From contig NZ_JACHNX010000002.1 in assembly GCF_014199595.1 (NCBI RefSeq), forward strand, positions 248,001 through 312,000: a stretch of 64,000 bases of DNA, in the 5' to 3' direction. Of this stretch, positions 42,867 to 52,044 are shown one piece after another. The position numbers and the translations under genes were made by a program. This stretch comes from Sphingomonas yabuuchiae. GTDB lineage: Bacteria; Pseudomonadota; Alphaproteobacteria; Sphingomonadales; Sphingomonadaceae. How positions within the stretch are numbered: position 1 is the stretch's first letter; each line of letters begins with the position of its first letter. The notes under the pieces were generated by a model. The model saw nothing but the letters and a program-made list of their open reading frames with translations, had not been told where the DNA came from and did not search any database.

Positions 42867-45800
42867 ATGCGTCAACCCATGATGACTCCCCTGTCGCGAA
42901 TGCTGTCGCTCCCGCCGCAGCTCGAACGATATGTTGCCGAAGCCGTGGATGCGGGCGACTTTCCCGACGAACAGGCGCTGCTGCTCGCCGCGATCGAGCG
43001 GATGCGGACCGATGGGCCGGTGTCGGACGTCGACACCTGGCTGATCGGCGGGGGTGAGTGCGGCCAGCGGGTGCGGGACATCGACTGGTCGGCAAGCCCA
43101 CTGGGCTCGATCGGCGGCTGGCCTAGCGTGTTGCGCACGACCGTTGCCAACATCGTCCATTCGCCGATCGCGAAGGTGCTGATGTGGGGCCCGGCTCATG
43201 TCATGATCTATAACGATGCCTATCGCAGCATCGCCGGGCCGCGCCACCCGGAGGCGTTCGGCGGGCTGGTTCCGGACGTCTGGCCCGAAATCTGGGACTG
43301 GAACCGTGACATCCTGGACCGTGGCTTCCGCGGAGAGGACATCGCCTATCGCGACCAGGCGCTGATCGTCACGCGTGCAGGTACAGAAGAGGAGGTCGTG
43401 TTCGACCTCTATTATACCCCCGTCTATCTCGAATGCGGCAAGGTCGGCGGCGTGATGTGCACCGTCGTCGAGAATACCGGCCGCGTCGCCGCCGAACGGC
43501 GGTTGGCCGAGAGCGAGGCGGAACTGCGGATCATCACGGACTCGCTGCCCGTGCTCGTTGCCTTTGTGGATCGCGAAGAACGCTATCGCTTCGCCAATGA
43601 TTATTACCGCGAGTTTCTGGGCACCGATCCCGAGGGAATGCTGGGCCAGCGGCTCAGCGACGTGCTGACGGCAGAGGATTATGCCGAGCGTCGCCCGCTG
43701 ATCGAGCGTGCACTGGCCGGGGAAGCCATCGTCGCCGACGTGCACCTGCATCACCGCGACGGCAGCCGACGTCGGGCAGAGACCCGTTATATCCCGCGCC
43801 GTAACGATGATGGCGAGGTGATCGGCTTCCATATCCTGGTCTTCGACGTCGACGAACGGACCCGCCATGCCGAGGCGATCGAGCGGAGCAACCGGCGTTT
43901 CCGGGCCGCAATGGATGCGGTGCACGGTGTGCTCTGGACCAACAGCGCCGACGGCCGGATGGTTGGCGAGCAGCCTGGCTGGGCGGCGATCACCGGGCAG
44001 ACATTCGACGAGTATCAGGGCTTCGGCTGGTCGAACGCCGTCCACCCGGACGACGCCGCCGCCTCGGTCGTGGCATGGAACGAGGCGGTCGCCGCCAAGG
44101 GGATGTTCATCCACGAACATCGCGTCCGTCGCCATGACGGGGAATGGCGGACGTTTGCGATCCGTGGCCTGCCGATCATCGCGGCCGATGGCGAGCTCAT
44201 CGAATGGGTCGGCGTCCATACCGACATCACCGAGCAGCGAGCCGCTGAACAGGCCCTGCGCGATCAGGCCACGCTGCTCGCCCGTCAGGTCCATCACCGT
44301 GAACGCGCCGAAGCGCAGCTTCGCCAGCTCAACGAAACGCTGGAAAGCCGCGTCATCGAGGAGATCGCCGAACGGCGTCAGGCCGAGATGAAGCTCGCCC
44401 AGGCGCAGAAGATGGAGACGATCGGCAAGCTGACCGGCGGCGTCGCGCATGATTTCAACAACCTGCTTCAGGTCGTGTCGGGCAATCTCCAGCTGCTGGG
44501 CAAGGACGTTGCGGGCAACCAGCGCGCCGAACAGCGCGTCGCCAATGCTATGGCGGGCGTGTCGCGCGGATCGAAGCTGGCCTCGCAGCTGCTTGCCTTC
44601 GGGCGGCGTCAGGCGCTGGAGCCCAAGGTCGTCAACGTTACCCGCTTCGTGCAGGGCATGGACGACATGCTCCGCCGCGCCATCGGCGAGGGCGTGGAGA
44701 TCGAGACGATCGTCGGTGGCGGTCTCTGGAACACCTTCATCGATCCGGCGCAGATCGAGAATGCGCTGCTGAACCTCGCGATCAACGCACGCGATGCGAT
44801 GGACGGCCAGGGCAAGCTGACCATCGAACTCGGCAACGCCCATCTCGACGATGATTATGCCCGGACCCATGACGAGGTGACGCCGGGCCAATATGTCATG
44901 CTGGCCGTGTCCGACACCGGCAGCGGCATGTCCGACGACATCATCCACAAGGTCTTCGAACCCTTCTTCTCGACCAAGAGCGAGGGCAAGGGATCGGGCC
45001 TGGGCCTGTCGATGGTCTATGGCTTCGTCAAACAGTCGGGCGGCCATGTGAAGATCTATTCCGAGGTCGGTCACGGCACCACGATCAAGCTCTATCTGCC
45101 CCGTGCCATGGAGGCTGAGGATGTCGAGGTTGCGGTCGATACCGGCCCGATCACCGGCGGTACCGAAACCGTGCTGGTCGTCGAGGATGATGCCGAAGTT
45201 CGCGCCACCGTCGTCGAGCTGCTGTCCGACCTGGGATACCGGGTTCTGAAGGCGGTCGATGCCCAAAGCGCGCTGAGCGTCGTCGAGAGCGGTATCCCGA
45301 TCGATATCCTGTTCACCGACGTGGTGATGCCCGGTACGCTGAAGAGCCCGGAGCTGGCCCGCAAGGCCCGCGAACGGCTTCCCGACATCGCTGTTCTCTT
45401 CACCTCGGGCTATACCGAGAATTCGATCGTCCATGGCGGTCGGCTGGACAAGGGTGTCGAGCTGCTGTCCAAGCCCTATACCCGCGAGGCGCTGGCCCGG
45501 AAGTTCCGGCATGTTCTCGCCAATCAGCGTCAGCGCCAGATGCCGAAGGCCGAGGGTTCCGGTCCGTCGCGGGACATGCAGGCAAGCGAGCCTGCTGCGC
45601 AGCCCCTGCACGACGGCCGCACGATCCTGCTGGTCGAAGACGATGACCTGATCCGTGCCAACACCGCCGAGACGCTTCAGGATGCGGGCTTCGTGGTGGT
45701 TCACGCCGTCACGGCGGAGGAAGCGATGACCGCGCTTCAGACGGCACAGATCGACGTTCTGGTGACCGACCTGAACCTGCCGGGTGAGTCGGGCGTGGAG

Positions 45801-45986
45801 CTGGCGCGGCGGGCGCGGCAGTTGCGGCCGACCCTGTCGATCATCTTCGCGACGGGGGATGGCGGCATGGCGGCCGAGGCGGCGAACATGGATGCGGCGC
45901 TGCTGACCAAGCCCTATTCGGCGGCTCAGTTGATCAATGCGATCCGCGGTCGGTTGGAAATCGTAGAGCAGGCGACCCGGCGCTGA
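42867..45986 (+). CDS. Hybrid sensor histidine kinase with three PAS and two receiver domains
   Basis: The soluble 1039-residue protein has a PAS-like domain at ~60-195 (DWSASPLGSIGGWPSVLRTT), PAS domains at ~205-330 and ~340-455, and a coiled coil (~455-515). A HisKA domain follows with His528 in GGVAHDFNNLLQVVSG, then the ATPase (NLAINARDAMDG, DTGSGM, GKGSGLGLSMVYG) and two receivers (Asp818 in LFTDVVMP, Asp968 in LVTDLNLPG). There is no membrane segment, so it senses a cytoplasmic signal, and no ligand or chromophore Cys is recognisable. No response regulator is adjacent on this strand, so its output may be a separate protein via the terminal receiver. Confidence 0.9.
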   Translation: MRQPMMTPLSRMLSLPPQLERYVAEAVDAGDFPDEQALLLAAIERMRTDGPVSDVDTWLIGGGECGQRVRDIDWSASPLGSIGGWPSVLRTTVANIVHSPIAKVLMWGPAHVMIYNDAYRSIAGPRHPEAFGGLVPDVWPEIWDWNRDILDRGFRGEDIAYRDQALIVTRAGTEEEVVFDLYYTPVYLECGKVGGVMCTVVENTGRVAAERRLAESEAELRIITDSLPVLVAFVDREERYRFANDYYREFLGTDPEGMLGQRLSDVLTAEDYAERRPLIERALAGEAIVADVHLHHRDGSRRRAETRYIPRRNDDGEVIGFHILVFDVDERTRHAEAIERSNRRFRAAMDAVHGVLWTNSADGRMVGEQPGWAAITGQTFDEYQGFGWSNAVHPDDAAASVVAWNEAVAAKGMFIHEHRVRRHDGEWRTFAIRGLPIIAADGELIEWVGVHTDITEQRAAEQALRDQATLLARQVHHRERAEAQLRQLNETLESRVIEEIAERRQAEMKLAQAQKMETIGKLTGGVAHDFNNLLQVVSGNLQLLGKDVAGNQRAEQRVANAMAGVSRGSKLASQLLAFGRRQALEPKVVNVTRFVQGMDDMLRRAIGEGVEIETIVGGGLWNTFIDPAQIENALLNLAINARDAMDGQGKLTIELGNAHLDDDYARTHDEVTPGQYVMLAVSDTGSGMSDDIIHKVFEPFFSTKSEGKGSGLGLSMVYGFVKQSGGHVKIYSEVGHGTTIKLYLPRAMEAEDVEVAVDTGPITGGTETVLVVEDDAEVRATVVELLSDLGYRVLKAVDAQSALSVVESGIPIDILFTDVVMPGTLKSPELARKARERLPDIAVLFTSGYTENSIVHGGRLDKGVELLSKPYTREALARKFRHVLANQRQRQMPKAEGSGPSRDMQASEPAAQPLHDGRTILLVEDDDLIRANTAETLQDAGFVVVHAVTAEEAMTALQTAQIDVLVTDLNLPGESGVELARRARQLRPTLSIIFATGDGGMAAEAANMDAALLTKPYSAAQLINAIRGRLEIVEQATRR

Positions 45987-46066
45987 GCCGAGCCGCCTGC
46001 TCCATTCCGGTCAGGCCCATGCCGGAGGGGACAGCAGAGGAGCCCTTGCGAAACCAGTAAAGCGGG

Positions 46067-46171
46067 TTAGCGGGCCTTCCAGCCCTCGATCGCGGCGAAG
46101 GTGATGATCACCGCGAGCACGAGCAGGGCACCCTGCAATTCCAGTGCGGTCAAATCGAACTCCATCGTCAT
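46067..46171 (-). CDS. 34-residue single-pass membrane microprotein (unlisted small ORF)
   Basis: This short frame begins ATG at 46171 with GGGAG 8 bases upstream (46184-46180) and ends TAA at 46067. The 34 residues comprise an acidic N-terminus (MTMEFDLTALE), a hydrophobic segment (LQGALLVLAVIITFAA) and a short charged end (IEGWKAR), the layout of a KdpF-like or other small transmembrane protein. It lies 133 bases downstream of the EnvZ-like kinase on the same strand and converges with the hybrid kinase. An alternative start is the ATG at 46165. Protein evidence is absent, so the call rests on ribosome-binding site and composition. Confidence 0.55.
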   Translation of the reverse strand: MTMEFDLTALELQGALLVLAVIITFAAIEGWKAR

Positions 46172-46304
46172 CGGTCATTCTCCCGACTGAACTTGTCTAA
46201 ACTCGTCAGAGAAGGGGCCGCCCCGTTTTGCGGAGGCCGTCTCTTCCTCTGGGTTCAGGATATACGCACCCTTTTTTGCTGCCGTGCAGCGAGTGCGTGA
46301 CAAA

Positions 46305-47633
46305 TCATGTCCGACAATGCGGAAGACGGATTTCGGCGCAAAGCCCCCCTTCGGGGCGGTTGGCAAGGGTCAGTTCGCCGCCCTCCGCCGCGACCACGCG
46401 GGCGACGATCGACAATCCCAGACCAAATCCCACCGTGTCGCGGCGACGCGCGGTATCCAGGCGCACAAAGGGCTCCAGCACGAGTTCGAGCGATTCGTCG
46501 GGAATGCCGGGTCCGTCATCCTCGACCCGGATACGCACATCATCCCCCGGATCGGCACGCAGGGTGATGATCGCATGCTCGCCATAATGGAGTGCGTTCT
46601 CGACCAGATTGGTCAGGGCGCGCTTCATGCCGAAGCGGCGCAGGCGGCAATCGAAATGGTCCGGCCCGACATAACGCACGTCGCGGCAATGATCGGCAGC
46701 GTCATCGGCCAGATTGGCGCACAGGATCGCCAGGTCAGTCAGCTCGGGTTGCTCGACATCGCCGTCGCCGCCCAGAAAGGCAAGGAGCGAGGAGACCATC
46801 GCCTCCATCTCCTCGATATCGGTACCGATCGCCTCGCGCACCTCGTCGTCGCGGATCGAGTCCGCGCGCAACCGCAGACGGGCCAGCGGAGTGCGAAGGT
46901 CATGCCCGACCGCCGCCAGTGCGCGGGTGCGCTCGTCGATCAGTCGCCCGATCCGCGCCTGCATCCGGTTGAACGCACGGGTGACATGTCGCACTTCGCC
47001 CGGCCCGCGCTCGGGCACGATCAGCGCGGCCCCCTGCCCGCCCTGCCCCCGGCCCAGCTTGTCGGCAGCGCGCGCCAGCATCCGCAAGGGGTGCAGGATA
47101 CGCCCGATCAAAGCACCGCTCAGGAGCATCAGCGCGATCGCCGGGATCAGTGCGAGCAGCACCCGGCCCAATGCAAGATCGAGCGTACGAACGCCCTCGC
47201 GCATCCGGAAACTCAGCAGCGATCCGTCATCCAGCCGCAGATCACCCGACACGACCGAGGTCCGCCCCGGCGAGGTCAGCCGCAAATGGATGTCGGTCGC
47301 CGCCAGCGAAGGTTCCCAGTCGACGATCTGACGACGCATGCTGTCCATCGCCGGGGCGATCTTCGGTCGCGGCGGCGCGACGGGTGACCAGCTGACGATA
47401 TAGCGATCGGTGGTCAGTTCGTCCGCCACTTCCGGTCGTTCGCCAGCGGGCCGTTCGTTGAGCACACGGCGGGCGACGATCAGATGCTCGGCCAGCCGCC
47501 GGGCTTCGTCGTCACGCACCGAGACATGGCTGGCGCGTTCGTAGAGATAGGTGGAAATCGCGAACTCGATCGTAACCGCCAGCAGCAGGATCGCGACGAT
47601 CCGGCCGAGCAGGCCGACCGAGGGGCGGATCAC
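46305..47633 (-). CDS. EnvZ-like sensor histidine kinase
   Basis: This 442-residue membrane kinase has helices at ~9-28 and ~160-178, a periplasmic sensor of about 130 residues between them, a HAMP region (LHPLRMLARAADKLGRG), HisKA with His244 in VGHDLRTPLARLRLRADS, and an ATPase domain (NLVENALHYGEH, EDDGPGIPD, GFGLGLSIVARV). The sequence after H-box and the N-box are typical of the EnvZ/OmpR class. The sensor domain gives no clue to the signal. The start overlaps the regulator stop (ATGA), so the pair is co-translated, and the osmotic or porin role of EnvZ cannot be assumed. Confidence 0.9.
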   Translation of the reverse strand: MIRPSVGLLGRIVAILLLAVTIEFAISTYLYERASHVSVRDDEARRLAEHLIVARRVLNERPAGERPEVADELTTDRYIVSWSPVAPPRPKIAPAMDSMRRQIVDWEPSLAATDIHLRLTSPGRTSVVSGDLRLDDGSLLSFRMREGVRTLDLALGRVLLALIPAIALMLLSGALIGRILHPLRMLARAADKLGRGQGGQGAALIVPERGPGEVRHVTRAFNRMQARIGRLIDERTRALAAVGHDLRTPLARLRLRADSIRDDEVREAIGTDIEEMEAMVSSLLAFLGGDGDVEQPELTDLAILCANLADDAADHCRDVRYVGPDHFDCRLRRFGMKRALTNLVENALHYGEHAIITLRADPGDDVRIRVEDDGPGIPDESLELVLEPFVRLDTARRRDTVGFGLGLSIVARVVAAEGGELTLANRPEGGLCAEIRLPHCRT

Positions 47634-48340
47634 CGCCGTTCCACCGGCACGTTCAGCATATAGCCGACGCCGCGCACCGTGACGATCGGCGCGGCCCCGC
47701 CCGCCCCCGACAGCTTGCGGCGGAGGCGGCTGACCAGCACGTCGATGCTGCGGTCCGAGCTGTCCCCGATCCGCGCTCGCGACAATTCGATCAACCGCTC
47801 GCGCGCGACGACACGCTGCGCATTGTCGAGAAAGGCGACGAGCAGGTCGAATTCGGCGCCCGTCAGCTCGACCTGTGCGCCCGAGGGCGACATGAGCTCG
47901 CGGCGAGGCAGATTGGCGGTCCAGCCGTCAAAGCCCAATATCCCGGCCTCACGCTCGCCCGGCGTGTTCTCCAGCCCGCCACGACGCAGGACGGCGCGGA
48001 TGCGCGCGACCAGCTCTCGGGTACCGAACGGCTTGGCGAGGTAATCGTCCGCGCCCAGTTCCAGCCCGACCACCCGGTCGACCTCGCTGCCCTTGGCGCT
48101 GATGAAGATAATGGGAACCGCGCTTTTCTGGCGAACCTGGCGGCAGAGATCGATGCCGCTGGTCCCCGGCAGCATGATGTCGAGCAGGATCAGATCGATC
48201 TGCCCGACCTCCAGCGCCTGCCACATTTCGGGGGCGGCATTGGCCAGCTTCACGGCGAAACCGTTCTCCTGAAGCGCGCGCGCGGTCAGGGTACGAAGGG
48301 CGGGATCGTCCTCGACGATCAGGATGGTGGGCGGCGTCAC
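47630..48340 (-). CDS. OmpR/PhoB-type response regulator
   Basis: The 236-residue regulator has a receiver domain (LIVEDDPALRTLTA, phosphoacceptor Asp54 in LILLDIMLPGTSG, FISAKG, ADDYLAKPFGTREL) and a winged-helix DNA-binding domain (LTGAEFDLLVAFLDNAQRVV, then SDRSIDVLVSRLRRKL and VRGVGYMLNVP). It starts 9 bases after the stop of the carbonic anhydrase gene and overlaps the kinase gene by 4 bases. The close spacing to the metabolic genes upstream suggests that glcB, gamma-carbonic anhydrase and this pair may form one transcript. Confidence 0.93.
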   Translation of the reverse strand: MTPPTILIVEDDPALRTLTARALQENGFAVKLANAAPEMWQALEVGQIDLILLDIMLPGTSGIDLCRQVRQKSAVPIIFISAKGSEVDRVVGLELGADDYLAKPFGTRELVARIRAVLRRGGLENTPGEREAGILGFDGWTANLPRRELMSPSGAQVELTGAEFDLLVAFLDNAQRVVARERLIELSRARIGDSSDRSIDVLVSRLRRKLSGAGGAAPIVTVRGVGYMLNVPVERR

Positions 48341-48349
48341 CCCCTTTGG

Positions 48350-48919
48350 CTAGGCAGGTCCCGTCCGCGCGTCAACGTTTTCGCCCGGCAGGCCCGCGTC
48401 CAGCCGCGTCAGCCCTTCGGCATATCGCACGGCCCGCCCGGCATAGCCTGTGGCGGAGGCGCGCAGCCGCGTGATCTGGTCGGGCTCCAGTATCCGGACG
48501 GCGCGGGCTGGCGAACCGACGATCAGGCTGCCGGGCGGAAAGACCTTTCCCTCCGTGACCAGCGCGCCTGCACCGACCAGCGACCCGGCCCCGATCACCG
48601 CATCGTTCAACACGGTCGCCCCCATGCCGATCAGGCATCCGTCCTCCACCGTGCAGCCATGCAGGATCGCGCGGTGCCCGACGGTGCAGTCCGCGCCGAT
48701 GGTCAGCGGGCTGCCGGGATCGGAATGAAGGACCGCGCCGTCCTGGATGTTCGTCCGCGCGCCGATATGCACCGGGCCGTTATCGGCCCGGACCACCGCC
48801 CCGAACCACAGGCTGACCTGCTCGCCCAGTAGCACCTCGCCGATCACATCCGCCGAGGGGGCAATCCAGGCGGTGTCATGAACGACCGGCTGGCGTTCCT
48901 CCAGCGCGTACAGCGGCAT
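48350..48919 (-). CDS. Gamma-type carbonic anhydrase-like hexapeptide protein
   Basis: The 189-residue left-handed beta-helix protein has repeated hexapeptides (IGARTNIQDGAVLH, IGAGSLVGAGALVTEG). The zinc-ligand histidines of gamma-carbonic anhydrase are in place: His65 in GAVLHSD, His82 and His87 in VGHRAILHGC. Several such proteins (YrdA, PaaY, CaiE) are metalloproteins with weak or no anhydrase activity, so the reaction is not certain. Its ATG shares one base with the glcB stop (TGATG), so translation is coupled, and the frame extending upstream reads through glcB. Confidence 0.88.
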   Translation of the reverse strand: MPLYALEERQPVVHDTAWIAPSADVIGEVLLGEQVSLWFGAVVRADNGPVHIGARTNIQDGAVLHSDPGSPLTIGADCTVGHRAILHGCTVEDGCLIGMGATVLNDAVIGAGSLVGAGALVTEGKVFPPGSLIVGSPARAVRILEPDQITRLRASATGYAGRAVRYAEGLTRLDAGLPGENVDARTGPA

Positions 48920-50994
48920 CAGGCCATCTCCTTCGACTTGGCCTTCGCACGATAGCGATGGAGCAGCGGCTCGGTATAGCCATTGGGTTGCGCCAGCCCC
49001 TCGAAGATCAGCGCACGCGCCGCCTGCATCGCCAGGCCGTCCTTCGCCATAGGCCGGTAGAGGGGATCGCCCGCGTTCTGCGCATCGACCTTGGCCGCCA
49101 TCCGCGCGAGCGCCTCCTCGACCTGATCGGCCGAGACGATGCCGTGATGCAGCCAGTTGGCGATATGCTGCGACGAGATGCGCAGCGTCGCCCGGTCCTC
49201 CATCAGGCCGATATCGTGGAGGTCGGGGACCTTGGAACATCCCACGCCCTGATCGATCCACCGCACGACATAGCCGAGCAGCCCTTGCGCATTGTTGTCG
49301 AGTTCCGCCGCGACCTCCTCGGGCGACCAGTCTGGCGCCTCGGCGATCGGCGGGGTGAGCAGCCGTTCGAGTGACGCGACAGGCTCTGCGGCACGCTCGG
49401 CCTGACGGGCGGCGACGTCGACCCGGTGATAATGGGTGGCGTGCAGCGTGGCTGCGGTCGGCGACGGCACCCAGGCCGTCGACGCGCCCGACAGCGGATG
49501 CGCACCCTTTTGAGCGAGCATATCGGCCATCCGATCGGGCGCCGCCCACATGCCCTTGCCGATCTGTGCCCGCCCCGCAAAGCCGCAAGCCAGCCCGATC
49601 TGGACGTTGCGATCCTCATAGGCCGCAATCCAGTCGCATTCCTTCATCGCCGCCTTGCGCACCACCGGGCCGCCCAGCATCGCGGTATGGATCTCGTCGC
49701 CGGTACGGTCGAGGAAACCCGTATTGATGAACACGATCCGGTCTCTTACCGCATGGATACAGGCGGCCAGATTGGCTGACGTACGCCGCTCCTCGTCCAT
49801 CACGCCGATCTTGATGCGATGGCGCGCCAGGCCAAGCATATCCTCGACCGCGTCGAACAGGCGGTCGGCGAAAGCGGCTTCCTCCGGCCCGTGCATCTTG
49901 GGTTTGACGATATAGATCGCACCGCCGCGCCGCATCGCGATCAGGCTGGTGACGATCGCGTCAAGGATACCTTCGGGCGCTTCGCCACCGTCCGGCATCC
50001 GGAGCGCGGGCGTGGTCATCAGATGGCCGACATTGCGGACGAACAACAGGCTGCGTCCGGGGAGCGCAAAGGCGGTACCATCGGGTGCGCGATACTCGCG
50101 ATCGGCGGCAAGCGTTCGCGTGATGGAGCAGCCGCCCTTCTCGATCCGTGCGGACAACGTGCCGTCGATCAGGCCGAGCCAGTTGGCATAGCCCGCAACC
50201 TTGTCCTCGGCATCCACCGCCGCAACCGAGTCCTCCAGGTCGCAGATGGTGGTGAGTGCCGACTCCAACACGACGTCCGCGATCCCGGCCCGGTCGGTAC
50301 GGCCGATCGGGTGGTCGGCATCGACCATGATTTCGATATGCAGGCCATGATGGCGGAACAGCCAGCCCTTTTCGCTCCGCCCCCGGAACAGCGACGGATC
50401 CCCAAGCCGCTCGACGGCGGTGGCAAGGTCGGGCACCGCGTCCCAGCCCCCAGCAATAGGTAGGGCCTCGTCCAGAAAGCCACGCGCCCAACGGATCACC
50501 GCCGCGCCGCGCTCCGGGTCATAGTCCGTCGTCGCCGAAACCGGCGCGATGGCGTCGGTGCCGTAGAGTGCGTCATACAGGCTACCCCAACGGGCATTGG
50601 CGGCATTGAGCAGGAAGCGGGCATTGAGCATCGGGACGACCAGCTGCGGGCCGGCACGCGACGCGACCTCCTCATCCACATCGTTCGGCGCGATGGTGAA
50701 GGGCGCGGGCTCGGGAACCAGATAGCCGATCTCGGTCAGGAACGCCCGCTGTGCCGCTCCGTCACGCGCGCTGCCCTGTCGATACCAGTCATCGATCTGC
50801 GCCTGCAGCGCATCGCGGCGACGCAGCAGCGCGTCGTTCTCAGGGGCGAAGCAGGTGACGATATCGGCCATCCCGGCCCAGAAACGATCCGGATCGATGC
50901 CACTGCCAGGCAGTGCATGCTCCTCCAGAAAGCGGACGAGCGCGGGAGCAACGGACAGGCCGTGGCGGTCGATCATGCGGCGCTCCTCAAGCAT
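48919..50994 (-). CDS. glcB: Malate synthase G
   Basis: The 691-residue monomeric malate synthase condenses glyoxylate with acetyl-CoA to malate and is the second enzyme of the glyoxylate route. Seen: [76 protein letters not shown] core, and the C-terminal [20 protein letters not shown] with the conserved Cys. It is slightly shorter than the 723-residue E. coli protein. ATG 50994 has AGGAG 9 bases upstream, and the longer frame to 51366 is an antisense artefact over the LysR gene. LysR is divergent 98 bases away. Confidence 0.95.
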   Translation of the reverse strand: MLEERRMIDRHGLSVAPALVRFLEEHALPGSGIDPDRFWAGMADIVTCFAPENDALLRRRDALQAQIDDWYRQGSARDGAAQRAFLTEIGYLVPEPAPFTIAPNDVDEEVASRAGPQLVVPMLNARFLLNAANARWGSLYDALYGTDAIAPVSATTDYDPERGAAVIRWARGFLDEALPIAGGWDAVPDLATAVERLGDPSLFRGRSEKGWLFRHHGLHIEIMVDADHPIGRTDRAGIADVVLESALTTICDLEDSVAAVDAEDKVAGYANWLGLIDGTLSARIEKGGCSITRTLAADREYRAPDGTAFALPGRSLLFVRNVGHLMTTPALRMPDGGEAPEGILDAIVTSLIAMRRGGAIYIVKPKMHGPEEAAFADRLFDAVEDMLGLARHRIKIGVMDEERRTSANLAACIHAVRDRIVFINTGFLDRTGDEIHTAMLGGPVVRKAAMKECDWIAAYEDRNVQIGLACGFAGRAQIGKGMWAAPDRMADMLAQKGAHPLSGASTAWVPSPTAATLHATHYHRVDVAARQAERAAEPVASLERLLTPPIAEAPDWSPEEVAAELDNNAQGLLGYVVRWIDQGVGCSKVPDLHDIGLMEDRATLRISSQHIANWLHHGIVSADQVEEALARMAAKVDAQNAGDPLYRPMAKDGLAMQAARALIFEGLAQPNGYTEPLLHRYRAKAKSKEMA

Positions 50995-51092
50995 CGAAAC
51001 TCTCCTCTTGCCCTGTGGTCGGGATGATAGAGCATCGCTATTTGCGCCGGTAGTCGGCATAATCGAATGGCTGTCGATCGCTGGAGGAACGA

Positions 51093-51965
51093 ATGGACCC
51101 CGATATCGCGCTGTTCGTCGATGTCGTTCGTGAGGGCAGTCTGGCGGGCGCGGCACGTCTCTGGCGTCTGTCGCCCGCCATGGTGTCGAAGCGGATCGCC
51201 CGGCTGGAGAGCCGTTTGGGTTTGCGGCTGCTCCACCGTACGACCCGTCGTCTGGCCCCGACCACGGCCGGGGCCGCCTTCCATACGGAAGTAGCCCCGC
51301 TGATCGCCGGGCTTCGCGCGGCGGAGGCTCGGGTGACGCAGAATGGCGGCGGTCCCGCGGGACCACTTCGTGTGAGTGCGCCGACCTCGTTCGGGCGGAT
51401 ATGGATCGCGCCGTATCTCACCCCCTTTCTCGACCGCTATCCGGCGATCCGGCTTCGGCTCGATCTGACCGACGATTTCATCGACGTGATCGACGGCGGC
51501 ATCGACCTCGCGATCCGGATCACTGCGACGCCGCCTTCCGGTCTGGAAGCCCATCGACTGGCCGACAATCGGCGGGTTCTGTGCGCGAGCCCCGCTTATC
51601 TCGCTCGAGCCGGGACGCCCCAAAGCATCGCCGATCTGGCCGACCATGCGCTGCTCGCCGCACAAGGCCAGTTCCCCTGGCGGCTGACGGGGGCCACGGT
51701 GAACGGCGAGAGCCGGGTCGAAACCCCGTCCAGCGAGGTGGTGCGCGAACTGGTCCTGGGCGGCGCGGGGATTGCGCTTCGCTCATTATGGGATGTCGGC
51801 GATGCCTTGGCGGATGGCCGGCTGGTCCGCGTCCTACCCGCCCATGAAGGCTCGGCGGCGGTCGGCATCTGGGCAGTCCATGCGGCGGCGGGAGCGCCCA
51901 TGGCAGTACCCGCCTTGCTCGACCATCTGCGCGAGGTCTGGCGCGACGCAACATGGATGACATGA
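51093..51965 (+). CDS. LysR-type transcriptional regulator
   Basis: The 290-residue regulator has an N-terminal winged helix-turn-helix ([40 protein letters not shown]) and a C-terminal periplasmic-binding-protein-like effector domain ([40 protein letters not shown]). It resembles the CrgA/DsdC-like branch by its GGIDLAIRI motif. The ATG follows GGAGG with 5-base spacing. Divergent from glcB, it probably regulates malate synthase or its own promoter in the shared 98-base gap, the usual LysR arrangement. The inducer is unknown. Confidence 0.9.
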   Translation: MDPDIALFVDVVREGSLAGAARLWRLSPAMVSKRIARLESRLGLRLLHRTTRRLAPTTAGAAFHTEVAPLIAGLRAAEARVTQNGGGPAGPLRVSAPTSFGRIWIAPYLTPFLDRYPAIRLRLDLTDDFIDVIDGGIDLAIRITATPPSGLEAHRLADNRRVLCASPAYLARAGTPQSIADLADHALLAAQGQFPWRLTGATVNGESRVETPSSEVVRELVLGGAGIALRSLWDVGDALADGRLVRVLPAHEGSAAVGIWAVHAAAGAPMAVPALLDHLREVWRDATWMT

Positions 51966-52044
51966 CGCGCCCGTCATTTTTCCGTGCATCGCCCCCACGG
52001 AGCCTCTAGGCACGGGGTAACAGGGTTTAGGGAGATACGGGTCG

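Noticed and set aside
42861..45704. 947-residue open frame antisense to the hybrid kinase
   Set aside because: It mirrors the kinase codons in a high-GC genome, has no domain, signal or ribosome-binding site, and its composition is His/Asp/Gln-rich as expected from reverse reading.
46175..46366. 63-residue open frame after the EnvZ-like kinase
   Set aside because: It overlaps the kinase 3' end and the promoter region of the 34-residue ORF, with no ribosome-binding site.
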